From: Epiperipatus broadwayi
Taxonomy: Eukaryota > Onychophora > Udeonychophora > Euonychophora > Peripatidae
Direction of reading: 5' to 3'
Length of the DNA stretch: 64,000 nt
Assembly (NCBI GenBank): GCA_028023455.1
Contig: JAQFVV010012396.1
Span: forward strand, 11,697,296 to 11,761,295
Position numbers and translations under genes: made by a program. Shown here piece after piece: positions 1-13,001 of this stretch; the first letter of the stretch is position 1; each line of letters begins with the position of its first letter. The notes under the pieces were generated by a model that saw only the letters and a list, made by a program, of their open reading frames with translations, ran no database searches and was not told the DNA's origin.

Positions 1-825
1 ATTTGAAAGTCGGGAATAGTTGTATTTTTTAAGGATCAAATTTTGTAAATGATCTAAGATTTATACAACTTAAAATTATAACACCAACCTATCTGAAATT
101 AGATTAAGAATGTTTAAAAAACTCAAGATTCCATGATAATATCCCGTTTATATTGAGCAAAATATAAAAGAATAAGATATTTGGTGTGTTTAGTACTATG
201 ATAAAGCGGCAGATTTGGAAATCAAGGACCGTGGATCACATCTTCATTTCTATCACTTCTGAATCAACCTTCTTATAAATTCCCAAACAATATTCCATTT
301 GATTTTCTTTAAATGAATAAAATCATTATTACATTTTAAAATATGGAGTATTATAAAAAGGTATTCATTTTAAAATATAATAATAATGATGATGATGATA
401 AAACTATTTTGAAAAAATATATAAGCAGACAACTATGAGTGAAGTTAACTAAATAATATAAAACATTAGACAGGTAAAAATCCGTGTATGACAAAATAAA
501 ACAATTAATAATGAAATAGTAGTCATTCAAAAAATCGCGGCTGTTCTTGCATCAGAAAGGAACAAGTTGGGTTTTGATATAAGAACCATTAGTTCTTAAG
601 TCCATTACTTCCTATACTAAACTACATAGCACTATTGATTGATTTATGGATAAATTACAAGCTTTTATAATTATAAAAATATATAATTTTTAAAAATGCA
701 GATATTTGTATATAATTCTTACACTCTTTTTTTTCATTTTAAATTAGACGAAAGAATGGGTTGTTCTTATCTTTTTCTGCATTATAAAAATAATAGTATA
801 ATCAATCAACAAAAAATGTTTAGTT
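1..825. other. AT-rich non-coding sequence
   Basis: No exon, RNA gene or recognisable transposon is visible here. A short ATGATG run lies near 385-400. The exon at 2261 begins at an acceptor, so on the plus strand this would be intron if the gene extended leftwards. In the rearranged gene model it is part of the intron between exons 2 and 3. Confidence 0.5.
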
Positions 826-910
826 GTCAAGCGTTGGTAGCCGAGAGGTCAGCGCAGCTTGTCGCGGGTTCGCTTCCCGGCCGATGCTATGACATATGGG
901 GGGGGGGAGG
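826..910 (+). repeat. tRNA-derived SINE (family 1), short copy
   Basis: The segment at 832-890 has an A-box-like TAGCCGAGAGGTC and a B-box GGTTCGCTTCC at pol III spacing, so it resembles the 5' head of a tRNA-derived SINE. It ends in GACATATGG followed by a run of ten G (898-907). The same head and the same GACATATGG tail recur on the minus strand at about 57670-57772, which shows it is a repeat family and not a tRNA gene. It does not fold into a clear full cloverleaf. Confidence 0.65.
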
Positions 911-2260
911 GAATTGTTTAGTTTTTTAAAGAAAGTAAAATATTTTTTTGTATAGATTGTACCAAGTTCTATCTTATTGATAATTATTAGTGCAGTCTAT
1001 AAATGATCATTATTCAATAATAATGAAACAATTTAATAACCAAAATCATTTTATTATAATAAGTCCATTATCAAGCCAACATTTTAATTCATATATCTTC
1101 AAATAAAAACTGGATACAAATTAATTAAGCAGAAAAGGTTGTACTTAGCATAAGAATAGAAGATAAATTTTTAAAGAAAACTGGAAGTATGAGATTCTTA
1201 ACTGTTTTTGATTATTAACATTCAGACAATGACATAAATCTATTTTTAAGGCTAATTAAAAATATCTTTTAACAAAGTTATTATTTTAATTATTGGATCA
1301 AATCTTTAAATTCTGTTTGTATAACAGTATTTTTATTTTTGTGATACGATACAATACAGGTAACTTATTTATGTATTGTTTACTTTTTTATTACTTATAA
1401 TCTTTATTGGTAAACCAAAGAAACTCACTTCTTTAGTAGTATCTGTAATCAACTTAAATAATCAATAATTAGTAAATATTTTAATGCGTGTAAATTTCCA
1501 TCCATATTCTAGTTTATGACTTTTGCCTTTATTAATAAGGCTTGGGATTCAAAGCTGGAATTAATGCAATTATGCATCTAGCAATCATCTTTAATCCCAT
1601 TTTATTATTCAAGTTAAAAACCTGCTTTATTTTTAGCTTGGAATAATAAACATCACTGAAAAGGGCAAAAGTCAGAAACCACTCTAGGGATGATAATTTC
1701 AATGCAGTATTATCTAATAATCAGTGATTACTCAAGCTTACTATAAATGTCATTAGAATAGAGTTTGCTCTTGTTTTATTATGGTATTACGTGAGTAAAA
1801 ATAATTTATTCCATAAATAATATTTATCATTTTATATTTATATATCTATTTTATCAAATATATTTACTCTATTGTAAAATCGTATAAAATGCTTAGTGAG
1901 GGGTATATTTTTTTTGTGTGTAGTTTGTGTGTGCGAGGTGATAGTTTGCCATTACTAGTTACAGAAACTGTAATGCAGATAAAATAACGATTAATTCAAA
2001 ATACATGATTCTAGGACTTTTTAATTTTGTGAAATTTTTGAATTCAAAAAAATAATTGTTTATCCCTTATTGTAAATAAATGTTAATTTTATTATCTATG
2101 CTTTTGTTTATATGTAAATTCTTTTTGAATACTGTTTTATTCTTCCATTAATTTTGTTTGTACATATTTTATATGTACAAACTGATCTAATGACATAATA
2201 TTTTTTCCATTTGTCTATTAGTGATTGAAATTTATTTATATATATATTTATCATTTGCAG
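911..2260. other. AT-rich non-coding sequence before exon 3
   Basis: Nothing recognisable except the splice acceptor at its right edge: TTTGCAG at 2254-2260, preceded by a T-rich tract. No earlier exon of the plus-strand gene could be identified here. Confidence 0.5.
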
Positions 2261-2413
2261 GTTTTGTCCCGAATTTTCAATTTCTAATTGGTAAAACATT
2301 TGATATTCAGACCACACAAGCTATTCATAAATTTAATAATGATCAAGTTAAGATAAAACATACTCATGGAGTTAGAGAATTATGTGATGAACGAGGAATT
2401 TGCTGTGGTTGTG
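2261..2413 (+). CDS. Exon 3 of a CIMIP2/FAM166-like ciliary protein gene
   Basis: This internal exon has a TTTGCAG acceptor and a G|GTAAGT donor. It is phase 1 at both ends (153 nt, 51 codons) and open throughout. It starts with a completed Gly codon followed by FVPNFQFLIGKTFDIQTTQA, the second half of the IPGYxGFVP...F..G.TF signature of CIMIP2/FAM166 (DUF2475) proteins. Vertebrate members of that family are microtubule inner proteins of motile cilia and sperm flagella. The exon ends with CDERGICCGCG, leading into the cysteine-rich exon at 16648. The missing first half of the signature (IPGYG) is found on the opposite strand, at the end of the exon 45358-45527, with the same phase. The family assignment rests on the motif and is moderately sure. 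The exon itself is supported by its splice sites and its phase match to the next exon. Confidence 0.75.
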
Positions 2414-2454
2414 GTAAGTTTATGTTATTTGGTAATTAAATATAAGTATAATAT

Positions 2455-2640
2455 ATACTTAATCTAGATGTAATTAGAGTGGATTTGAACCCAGTCTTTT
2501 AGGCTCCCTTCAATTTTCAACTTCTTCAACTGATACACATGACCATATACATGTGAAAATGATAAATGATCTCCTATATACTGTAACCTTCTCCTCTGAT
2601 CATTGGACAATCAGTCCTACACATTTCTGGGTGCCATAAT
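2455..2640. repeat. MITE family C, one end
   Basis: The segment beginning CTTAATCTAGATGTAATTA, followed by GGATTTGAACCCAGTCTTT and an ACTGATACACATGACCATA block, matches 24445-24580 almost word for word. Only one arm is present here. Confidence 0.6.
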
Positions 2641-2859
2641 CCCCATGGCCTTTCCCACTAATCTGACTAGTCCAATTTACATGATAAACCAAAGATGATT
2701 TCTTTATTAGCTAAGTTCACATGAAACTATAATCTGAGAGAAGATCACGAGGTGGATTAATAATTTCTGGTCAAGCTAGCCTCAAAATCCACAAACCAGC
2801 AAACAAACATAAAATTATAAAATAAACTTCGTATTTGTCAAACTAATAAATAAATAATA

Positions 2860-3140
2860 ATTAGATCAACGGAATGAATATGAAATTAAAAGTATAAATT
2901 AGACAATAAGTAAATGAGGGTGTAAATGATTAAATGAATGATGAAAATAAGTAATAATTAAATAATAAATAAAATGAGTCTGAGAATGAAGATGTGTAAG
3001 AGTTAATGGATGATTAAGATGAGAATGGAATAAGAGCTAATGAATCATGAGTGAATTAGGATAATGAATTAGGATGAAAAAAGAGAATAAAGAAAGATTG
3101 AAATGACATATGAGAGGATTGATGATGATGAAAGATTATG
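2860..3140. repeat. Degenerate purine-rich low-complexity tract
   Basis: Repeated variants of AATGA, GATGA and TAATGAAT occur with strong purine bias. It looks like an eroded ATGA-type tandem repeat. No open frame is maintained. Confidence 0.5.
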
Positions 3141-6100
3141 CACAGAACTCTAACTTTGATATTGAGTTAAATAATAATAAGACAATTAAATAAAATACAG
3201 ATTCTAAGCTTACCAAGACCAGAATATTCACCATAAAGTCAAAACCAACTATACAGTTTAGTCAAAAGAAGTAATATATACTTTAAAGTTTGGTTGACCT
3301 TATATCTCACGGTGAATGTAACACAATTCCACTCTAATTACAATAATTAACTGGATACCAATTTACCATAAATTCCAATCCTATCACAAATTGATATAAT
3401 TTATCCTTCTCAGGGTTCATATAGCTTAAAGGGTGATATACAAGATATACTTGGGTCAGTGAGAGGGATTTTGCCACTACCCAAGCATAACACACACCAA
3501 ATAGTTCTTAATACTTAATTGAATTACTAACAATATTCAATAATTTCAAATAAATTCTATAAATTCCCTAACTATGCTAAACTTTAAGCTTCAATAAGTA
3601 AGAGTAATTTTTCAATAGCTAAATGCAATAGCTTTCCAACTTTCTTTCTCCATTAATTAGAAACAAAGTGACCAAGACCAGTGAATGATAGATATGTGGA
3701 TTCAAATGAACTGATCAAACCAATATTGGGTTTTTAATCTTTTAGTATATTACTTAAATTAATATTCTTTAGGTTAGTATGTTTAATTATCAAGTTAGGA
3801 TGCCCTAGATATACTCATAAATTATAGGACTTAACACAATTATTCTGATATACCTACTTATAGTGACTTTTACATTATTGATTGATGACAATTTTACTAT
3901 AATCACAGTATATGTTGATAACAATAACAATAATATAATGTGTGGTGTGTGTTGATTAGCAATAAGAATACTGAAGACTAAATAAAATTTTAACACAACA
4001 ATATTTATTTACATTATGTACAAGTCTCTTTCAGACACATTACATGAAACAAGATAAATCCCTTCCAAAATGAGGGATGGAAATTAATGATATGGTAAGT
4101 AATGACCAACTAATATGACAAACATTTTGGATATGTTTCTTTATTATTCTATCAAGTAGACTAAGATAGTTAAACTTATTTGAGCTATCTTAGCGTTGAA
4201 ATTGCAAACAAAATGTATTAATATCCTTTGGATATACGCAACTTTTAAATAAAAAAAGTAATTCTAAATTACAATTTATTATATCAAACTGTAGCTGTTT
4301 GAGTTATTAGAATATGATAAGGGCAATTATCACATTCCAATACAAGTAATAATTTATTATAATTTACTATATTAAAAAAAATTCATTGCATTGATGTGGG
4401 GCAAACATCATCAGTTAAATGCACAGATGACATCAAAAACATTCACTATGTCTACAACTTAACCATTTATTAATTGACTGATCTTACTAATTCATCAGTA
4501 AATACCTACTTGTTGAAAACCAATCCACATTGTCCATGTATATACCTTGCTCTTTTATGTAGAAGTTCTACAAACCCTAGTAAGTTTTGGTTAGTCTGTT
4601 TATAAACTGATTAAGATTACACATCATCATTAAGACACTATCCCAATTAAACAAACACTATGGATATACTAGTGTCCCATAAGCTGACTTATTTTATCCT
4701 TGCCATTGGATTATGAATACTAATCTTTACCATACACGGAAAACTAACTCTAACTTCTTGAGGGATCTAAATAAAGGAGGCTCTACAAAACAACATGATA
4801 GTCGTATATCAAGAAACAACATAATAGTTGGATAAGAGTATGGCCAATTCTGATACCTTTTCATAGGTATAAAAGTGTGGGCAGTGACTCTTCATTGGAA
4901 AACAGAATTCAGACCATGGGATTATCCTTTTTTAGGCTTAATTGTGCTCTTAAGCACAAACTCTTAATCAGCCCCAACAATATCATCCTCTCATATTAAT
5001 CAACAATGGGGAATTCATCATCCCATGTACAATATTAATTATTATTATATCTAAGGCTCTTATATGTAGCTCAAACTCATCCTAGAATCTATCACAAATT
5101 CTGATCAATACAAATAGCAAGGTAAAACAACACTAATAATCTAAGTGGAAACACAAATATTCCATTGCACATTGCAGAGAATGTTAACGTTTTACAAACA
5201 GACCACCAATATCAGTAAAATAACCTTTAATTATTTCAAAATAATAATTATACCTTTTATTATAGCAAGACATGTACATGTAAACAAGGAGGATTAAACT
5301 ACATTTTGTATTTAAAGCCGACATTCCCGTTCATAAGCCAAATTAAGCAATAATAAAAAAAAATACTTATTAAATTATTTTATATAATAGAACAATGGTA
5401 TCATTATGTGTATATTTTTGACCAGTTTGGGTCTATTTGTTCCCCTCCTCAATATAATATTAACATCTGTTTTAGCAGTGAAAGAGATAAACATTTCTCT
5501 TTCTTCCCAGACAAATAATATTTAACATTATGCTTTCCCTTCATTAGGAAAATAATATAAATATGGATAATAAATGTATATAACTTTATACACAGCTACA
5601 TCATTACTTAGTATATTCTATACCCTGATATATATATATAAAAAACCTAATAGCTGAATAACACATGAAAGAAAAAAAAACGCATTACAATATTATATAT
5701 AGCAATTAACCAACTAAACATACATTACATTTCTACCATTGGACTTTATCGAAGTTTGATTCGTTCTTATAAGTAAAACAACATGAAAACAGATATGATA
5801 AGCAAACATTCCTGAGTAATATATATATATTGGTTATCCGGTTCAATATTAACATCTTCAGACAAAATTCAAACATTTCTCCAATGGTAATAGAAATCCT
5901 TTATCGGTTTGTGTACTAATGTAAGCATACTGAAGCAATATTAAAACATTTTCGAGAATAAGTCACTTAAAATAGGTTTAATTAATATCTATTGATTTGT
6001 CTATTTTTGTTTTTCCTCTTTTTTTTCATCTGCGCGATGATCTGTCATACTCTTAAATAATCTGGATGATTTTAAAATCGTTTGAAATATTATCATGTTG

Positions 6101-7874
6101 CAAGTTATTCACTAACGATAAAATAAATAAATATTTATTTCACTTCCCTTTTATCAGCAATTTTGATGTTTTAAGTTACACTGAGAAGAATCTATTTAAT
6201 TATAAATACGATCTTCTAAGCGATTTTAATTAATATGTAACATATATTTTTCCAAATATAGCACAATTATAATCAGTTTATTACGATCTTTGAAAATAAA
6301 CTTTTAAATCATTTATGAATTTTGTTTACTTTGTTTTTTCCATCCACAGTAATTGTTACAACCTTAAATAATCTGGGTAATTTTAAACACTTAAAATATT
6401 ATTACTTTATATGTGGTATAATAAAATAAAAAAATCAATATTTCTTTATTTTTATTTTTTTTCTACGATAAAATATTTCTTTATTCACTATTATTGGCAA
6501 TTTATTTCATATTTAAGAATGTTAAGAAGAATTCATTTAATAGTAAGCAATTGTTAATAATATATATACGTGACTGCTTCCTGGGGAATATTTGAGCAGA
6601 CGATATCTCTTCCCAATGAAATAAGAAATATTTTATGCACTTTTCTTTTCAAACTAATTACTTTATATGATTTAAAGTGAAATTTTAATTTCTTCATTAT
6701 TTCTTGAAACTTTTCTTCAAATGATTTAGAATATTTTCTTGAAATATTAATTTATACATAAATGTATTTTTCTGCTTAATGCTGCATTAATGGTAGCGCG
6801 AAAATTAAAATACTTTAATCTCTTTTTTTTTCAGTCTAAATAACTTTTGTGTTATGATTAGTTCTGATAATTGATCAAAATAAAGAAAACAAAAATAATT
6901 GCTTACGTTTTCTGGTATTATTTTCCGTTCCAAATGGTACATGTTTCTGCAAATACTTATTCAAATAGCCGTCCTTCCAGTGTTTCCTTCAGTAGGCAAA
7001 GTTAAGAATCCAAGATCGATGAAAAGTTGGTGTAGAGATTTCACAGGGTTATTGAGTTACTCCATAGTATTTAACTCCATATATTTATGAAATTTTGTCC
7101 CAATTAATTTAAAAAATATATATTATTTTCTAGCTTATTTCTTCTCTTTTACTTCAGAAGTGGAGTTGTAGTTTTGTTCCATTTACATTCCTTAGAGTAG
7201 TCCCCCTCCTCCTATAAACTTTTATATTATATACTTTTTATTACATGGCAGGATTGGTTCTCAATAAGCCAATCACTGTAAAATGTGAACAAATTAAGTT
7301 TGATCCCTCTAGTGTATCTTTATAGCTTTTCATTCAAGTGTGTCATAGGCTTTGTTAATTTTGTATATTAAATTATCGAATGAGAAGTCTTAAAATCTTT
7401 AATATTAAAATATAGTATATTTAAAGATTGTTTATAAAAAATTCAGAAGACTTATAAATTGATTTTGCTGTTTATTTTTTTTTTTAATTATTTAACACTA
7501 CCAATAAATAAAGTGTCAAATATTTTATATGCTTCCCAATAATATTTTACTACTATTAAAACAACATTTGAAATAGCTGCCACTGGAACAATGTGACAAA
7601 ATGTTTATGGGATTTATATTCACTCTATCAGACTTTCTAATGTCTCACAAACAGTCAAGATCCTCATCACTTTTTAAGATATTTATGAGTGCTTTTGGTT
7701 TAATTGGAAAATCTATAATCCAATAAGCCTTTTAATATTTATAATTAATATTTACACACTACTTTTCAATAATTTATAACTTATTACAATTTTAAAATTT
7801 AAAATTTTACACATTTACCCACTGGATAAAACCTACTATCTTTGAGCCAAAACATATGGTTACAATATATATAT

Positions 7875-9785
7875 TATAACGATCACGGAGTGGGTGATCA
7901 ATTGAGTCTTACCATATCTGCACTACAGGGTGCCACTAGGCCATTTGAACCTAGAAAATTTATAGAGTAGGCAGATACGTAAGTTTAAAAAAAAAATTTT
8001 ATATATATATTTTATTCTGACCGTCAGCCCTATGTCACTAGCTCATAGAGATGCAGAGATTTAATATAACTTCTTAAAATATATTTCAAGAAAAAAAAAG
8101 CTTTCAATAAAATAAATAAATAAGCTACTACCAGAATTAACACACACAAAAAGATTTATTGACGCATATATAAATATTTAACAATTGAGGAATAAAGATG
8201 ATTTTTAAATTTGTTATTATTTTATCTTTATAATTTAATTTTTATAAATTTGCACAGATGGATTTTAATAAGTTTGTTTTATAATGTTAGTATAGATAAG
8301 CTACATAGATTCCACAGTTAATAACTTTCAAAACAAATCATTCAATCTCAGATTAAAAGTTTGTAGCCAAACCAACACCTGCTTCCAGATATATAGTCGC
8401 AACCAATACAATATGAAGATGCTAGCATAAAACCATGCTGACAGGAATGTGCATCTGACAGTGTGATATTATTTGAAGGACATGATTCTCGTCCAGAACA
8501 GGAATGTGCATCTATCTGACTAAGGAATCATATATATAATTTTTTTTAAAAAGTGCTACATATGGGAGAGAGTGGTCTATCTGCTGACTTATAATCCCTC
8601 CATAGAGCTAGAAGTGGTTAATGGCACAGGAAATACATCTGCGACCATTTCAATGATATGACTACCTTTTTGGGGTCATGCATTCAGTTGGGCATGTTGC
8701 CCTGTATGCTAAACATGCTTCACATTACATTGATATAAACACCCATATATTCCTCCACAAGCATTGTCTTAACTATGAAACAAATAGCCTGAAATTAACC
8801 CTTTAAAATAAACATAAACGAATTTAAACATAGTTATTAATTTTTATCCATGCAGCTATCCATACCCAACTTTAATTTGATACATTTTAATTTACACATA
8901 GCACACACAAAAAAGAGAAATGGAAATGATTGCTTAAACAGATGCATAAAAAAAAAATTACTAATAATTGATTTTAGGTCAGATAATTGTTCTTATTTTC
9001 AGCTACTAATTGCAATTTTAGAAAAGTTCTTATTAGATAGACACAAGAGTTCATACTTTACGGATTGAGCAGATTTGGAAGTCCATCTTCGTGATCACTT
9101 TCGTAGATTTTGTCCTTTGAAACAAAACTGCTACATGCCATGCATTTGGTCAGGAACTGTCATCCAGAGGCCTCAGCTGGTTGTCTGGAAAATTAAATTT
9201 ATTGCAGACTTCCACATCATGAAAATCTGCAGTATAGCTAGTTATAATGATATATTCATAGTCAGCTCTAAGATCCCAATTATAATAATCATTTGGCTTT
9301 TATATTTTTATTGGCCTCTTATCATCAAATCTTCGGATTCAATGAGCAAGACGTCACTAATCCTCTCGTGTTTCAGTTATGGTTCGTGCTGTCATTTCGT
9401 GCTTGCATTGGTCATTTAATTTCTTTGTATTCTCTTATCTGACCATTTAATTATTCAAGTGCCCAAAGGGCTAGAGTATTTTAGAACAATCATTTAATTA
9501 ATAAAACAATCATTTCCATTTTCTAAGATTATAGAAATCAACATTATTTCTATTTTTAAAATATCAATCTTTATATTTTTACTTTTTTACAAAAAAAAAT
9601 ACTTTCAAATACTTTTTCTTAAAATAGTTTAAGTTTTCCATCTGCGCAACATTATATATATTAAACAACTTTTAATTTTCAGTTTTTAAGTTTTTTCTTT
9701 TTAATAAATCAGTTTTTATTTATGATTTTTTTATTTTCATTTTAAAATAATGTAACGGCATTTTATAAACCGTTACAATATATAT
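7875..9785 (+). mobile_element. Unclassified DNA transposon family D, copy 1
   Basis: The left end TATAACGATCACGG and right end ACCGTTACAATA form a short terminal inverted repeat (TNTAACG), and the element sits inside a (TA)n run, as expected for TA-target insertion. The left 350 bp, including CCATTTGAACCTAGAAAATT and GTAGGCAGATACGTAAG, match 37790-38100. Internal blocks match 38170-38640, and the right part matches 24768-25130 in reverse. The right end carries its own hairpin, TAACGGCATTTTATAAACCGTTA. No intact transposase is visible. Open stretches at 8850-9068 and 9075-9419 are not conserved as proteins between copies, so I do not call them genes. Superfamily unknown. Confidence 0.65.
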
Positions 9786-9796
9786 ATATATTTTTT

Positions 9797-10290
9797 ATGC
9801 TGAACCAGCATTCATGTTCTGTTTATATTATGATAGCAAATCTTCAAACTTTAATGGACAGGCTTCAAACTTTTCCATTCTTCAACTTTTCAGTCACCCA
9901 TATCATTGAAAATATGATGATGGCAAACAAAGGCTTTGAAAATGACATCATCAGATTTTTAATGATATGGATGGCTGAAGAGTTGGAGAGTAGAGAAGAT
10001 AGAAGACTTTCCATTAAAGTTTGGAGATGTGCTATCTGAATATAAACAAAGCACTGATTATATATGTGTGTGGAAGATTTGCTATCTGAATATAAACAAA
10101 GCACTGATTATATATGTGTGTGAAAGATGATAATCTGGACATCTGATAAGTGCTGTTTTAGCATAAAATACATATATTGGAGATCATCTTTTTTACATAA
10201 ATGTGGTCTGTGTATTGGTTGTATAAGATAAATTGGATAACAGAAGGCAGCTCGAAAGTCTGGGTTTAAATGCCCTCTAATTATTTGGTA
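9797..10290. repeat. MITE family C, fold-back copy with internal duplication
   Basis: The arm at about 9797-9895 (TGCTGAACCAGCATTCATG, then CAAACTTTAATGGACAGGCT) is roughly inverted at 9950-10060 (TCCATTAAAGTTTGGAGATG). The unit CTATCTGAATATAAACAAAG... is tandemly duplicated with a 50-bp period at 10031-10125. The tail at 10190-10290 matches 24660-24755. Confidence 0.6.
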
Positions 10291-11689
10291 TTATATATAT
10301 TTAATATATTTCTTTTAAATAAACTTAAAACTTCCATTTCATCATATATTATTAAAACATATAAAAAATGGCATTTGAAAAAGCCAGATGATACCCAAGA
10401 TTAATAGCCCAAATCTTCCATCTATATCATCTATGCATAAATTTATATCAGGAAAGGAATATAGTTATTTTATTCTATTACAAAAGTATAAGAAGTATGA
10501 ATATAGGAGGGATAATATCACATTATAAAAGACATATCTGATTACATTAAGGCATCATCAAGCTAAAACTTAGTCTAAACTATAATGGTTTGATTATGAG
10601 TTTGATCTCTAAGTCATATCATTAAATAAATATCTCATCCACACAATTTATTTTAGTAGTACTTTTATTAATATTACTAACCAAAATAAACTGTCAATAA
10701 CTTTTTTTCTCCAGTTAACAGATTTCACCATTGTACCAGCATTCTTCAGTTGACCCAGATTACATGACAATTGTATATATATCATGGTGTAATGATAATG
10801 CTTTTTTATAATTAGTCATATAATTTTTTTCAACTAGTTTATAGAAAACTCAATATTCAATATTGATCAGTAAATGGATATCTATTGCCTAACATTGATA
10901 AAATGTGGTGAGCAATGCTTTCAAACTTTTGCTTTATACAAGGCTATTTAAAGGCTACTTTATTCTTTTTGCATCTTTTATTATATATATACACATACAC
11001 ATACAGAATAACGAAAATGTTTATTTCTTGAGATTGATGATATTAATCTGGTTCATGATTTAGTTTGGAAAAAAATATTAGATTTAAAAGTTATTAAAAT
11101 TTTCAGACTGATTGTAAAACAAGTGCAAAGAAAGCAGAAGAAAACTATCAAAAAAAGTAATATTAGAGATAAATAGAAATAGATTAAATATTATATTTAA
11201 CCTCTCTTTTTTCTTTAAAAGAATTTGTAAAATGTGAGATGAAACGTGTACGAATTTACTATTCTGGAATTAAAATCAAAAGTAAAAAATATTTTTATAT
11301 TTAGTAATCTTGTAAATGATAGGTTAGAGTGGTTATACAAATGTATCTGGTTACTGGCAAATATGATGAGTAAGAGATTATGTATGAAAAAATTGAAAAA
11401 AGTAATTTAAAATGAATAGAAAGTAGTTGTATAATAATAATGAAGTATTTGAGTACTAAAGTATATTGGAAAACTAAAGTACTGGAAATTTATTGTTTAA
11501 AATTAAGAAATAAATATTACATTTTGATAAGTAGTAATGAATAATATCTATATGTGAGATTATTTACTATAAAAGCATATTCAATAATAATTGTGTGATA
11601 TTTCATCTTTCATATTTCAAATAACAGATAAAAGGTGTTTAATATAAATAAGATTAAAGTCTATTATATATGATTCAAGAATATGATAA

Positions 11690-12010
11690 AATCTCCATAC
11701 AGTAGCACCACCAGTGCAAGCCAGAATAATCAATGGATGCAAGAAGATTTGTGCATAAAATCCTTATCTAGTGCCTACTTATCTAAAATCCCCAGACTAG
11801 TTTTTAGCTTATAAATTTCATCAATGAGGAGCCTTGGATCTGAGAGCACTGCACCTAGATCCAAGGCCTCACTGATGAAATCCACAAGTTAGAAACTAGT
11901 CTGGTGATATTGGCTAAGTAGGTACTAGATAGGGATTTTATGCACAAATCTTGTTGCATCCATTGATTACACTGGCTAACAGTGGTGGTGCTATTATATG
12001 GAGAGTTTGG
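11690..12010. mobile_element. Fold-back MITE family A, complete copy
   Basis: A long imperfect inverted repeat. Left arm about 11692-11850 (CTCCATACAGTAGCACCACC..., TGTGCATAAAATCC, CCCAGACTAG). Right arm about 11860-12008 (CTAGTCTGGTG, GGGATTTTATGCACAAATC, GGTGGTGCTATTATATGGAG). The centre carries GCCTTGGATCTGAGAGCACT and its reverse. Related copies lie at 28826-29035, 29057-29640 and 59340-59465. It encodes nothing and is most likely a non-autonomous DNA transposon. Confidence 0.75.
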
Positions 12011-12435
12011 CCTCTGTGTAAACAGCTTGTGTAAGCATAAGAAATGATGATCATGTGATTCAAGAATATGTAATGAAATGAAAGTCTTAATTGTAACTAA
12101 AAAAAGATAAAACATGTAGGAAAAAAGAGATGAAGTGAATTAATGATATCATTTGATAATGGGTAATAATAAAAAATAAAAAAGAGATGTATTAATCTTT
12201 AATTGAATTAGAAGCTTATATCTGGGCTAAAAATGACATGAAAATCTCTAGTCAAATATGTTATTAATAATAATCATTAATATATTATCTGGACAATATC
12301 AAAAATGTGAGTGTAAGAAGTTTGACATTGGTAATTCAAATTGCATATTGATTAATTCTGAACAGATAATTTGGACCAGTAAAGAATGCTAGGGATCATA
12401 TATTCTTTTCAGATACCTCTTTTCTTCCAATGTGC

Positions 12436-12480
12436 AAGCTTGTGGTTAAGACCTGTAGCGGTCCCTACCTTAGCATTTTC
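12436..12480 (+). repeat. Half-copy of the 46-kb hairpin repeat
   Basis: CAAGCTTGTGGTTAAGACC followed by TGTAGCGGTCCCTACC matches the loop and right arm of the hairpin at 46256-46400. Only one arm is present. Confidence 0.5.
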
Positions 12481-12738
12481 AACTGCACATACCTTTATTC
12501 ATATATTTCAAAAATCTATAGTGTTAATGGAATTTTTAAGTAAACACAATCTAATTATTTTTGTTTTTATAGTGATCAAATAGATTTATTTTTATTAACC
12601 AAATTAAAGAATTTTTTTATTATTTTAACTTAGTAATAAACATTAAATGATCTTTATGCAATAAAGTAATTCACAACACGAATGCATATAATATTGATCA
12701 CAAATGTTTTTAAATGCTGTTAGAGTAAATAATACATA

Positions 12739-13001
12739 ACAATACTGTAGTAGGAAAATGAAATCATTTTCTCATTGGTTCTCTTTGTATATAAAAGTGA
12801 TGGTCTACAATACTTATAGCAGAGAGTGTTAAACTTAATCAATCTAATTTACTATAGCAGCATTTAAAAAACATTAGATTCAATGTTTTAAACATAGATT
12901 GATTTAAGTTCCATGCTCTCTGTTGCAAGTAGTGTAGACAAGCTCCTTTATATACAAAGAGGACCAATGAACAGTGATTTCATTTTCTTATAACAATATT
13001 G
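12739..13001. mobile_element. Fold-back MITE, about 260 bp
   Basis: The left arm 12739-12845 (ACAATACTGTAGTAGGAAAA..., GGTTCTCTTTGTATATAAAA, GCAGAGAGTGTTAAACTTAA) is the imperfect reverse complement of 12894-13001 (AGATTGATTTAAG..., TTTATATACAAAGAGGACCA, TAACAATATTGT), around a ~48-bp loop. No coding potential. Confidence 0.7.

Noticed and set aside
832-890. tRNA gene
   Set aside because: Has A and B boxes but no complete cloverleaf, and it recurs with a shared non-tRNA tail, so it is a SINE.
9075-9419. 114-residue hydrophobic open frame
   Set aside because: Inside transposon D copy 1, with no matching frame in the other copies.
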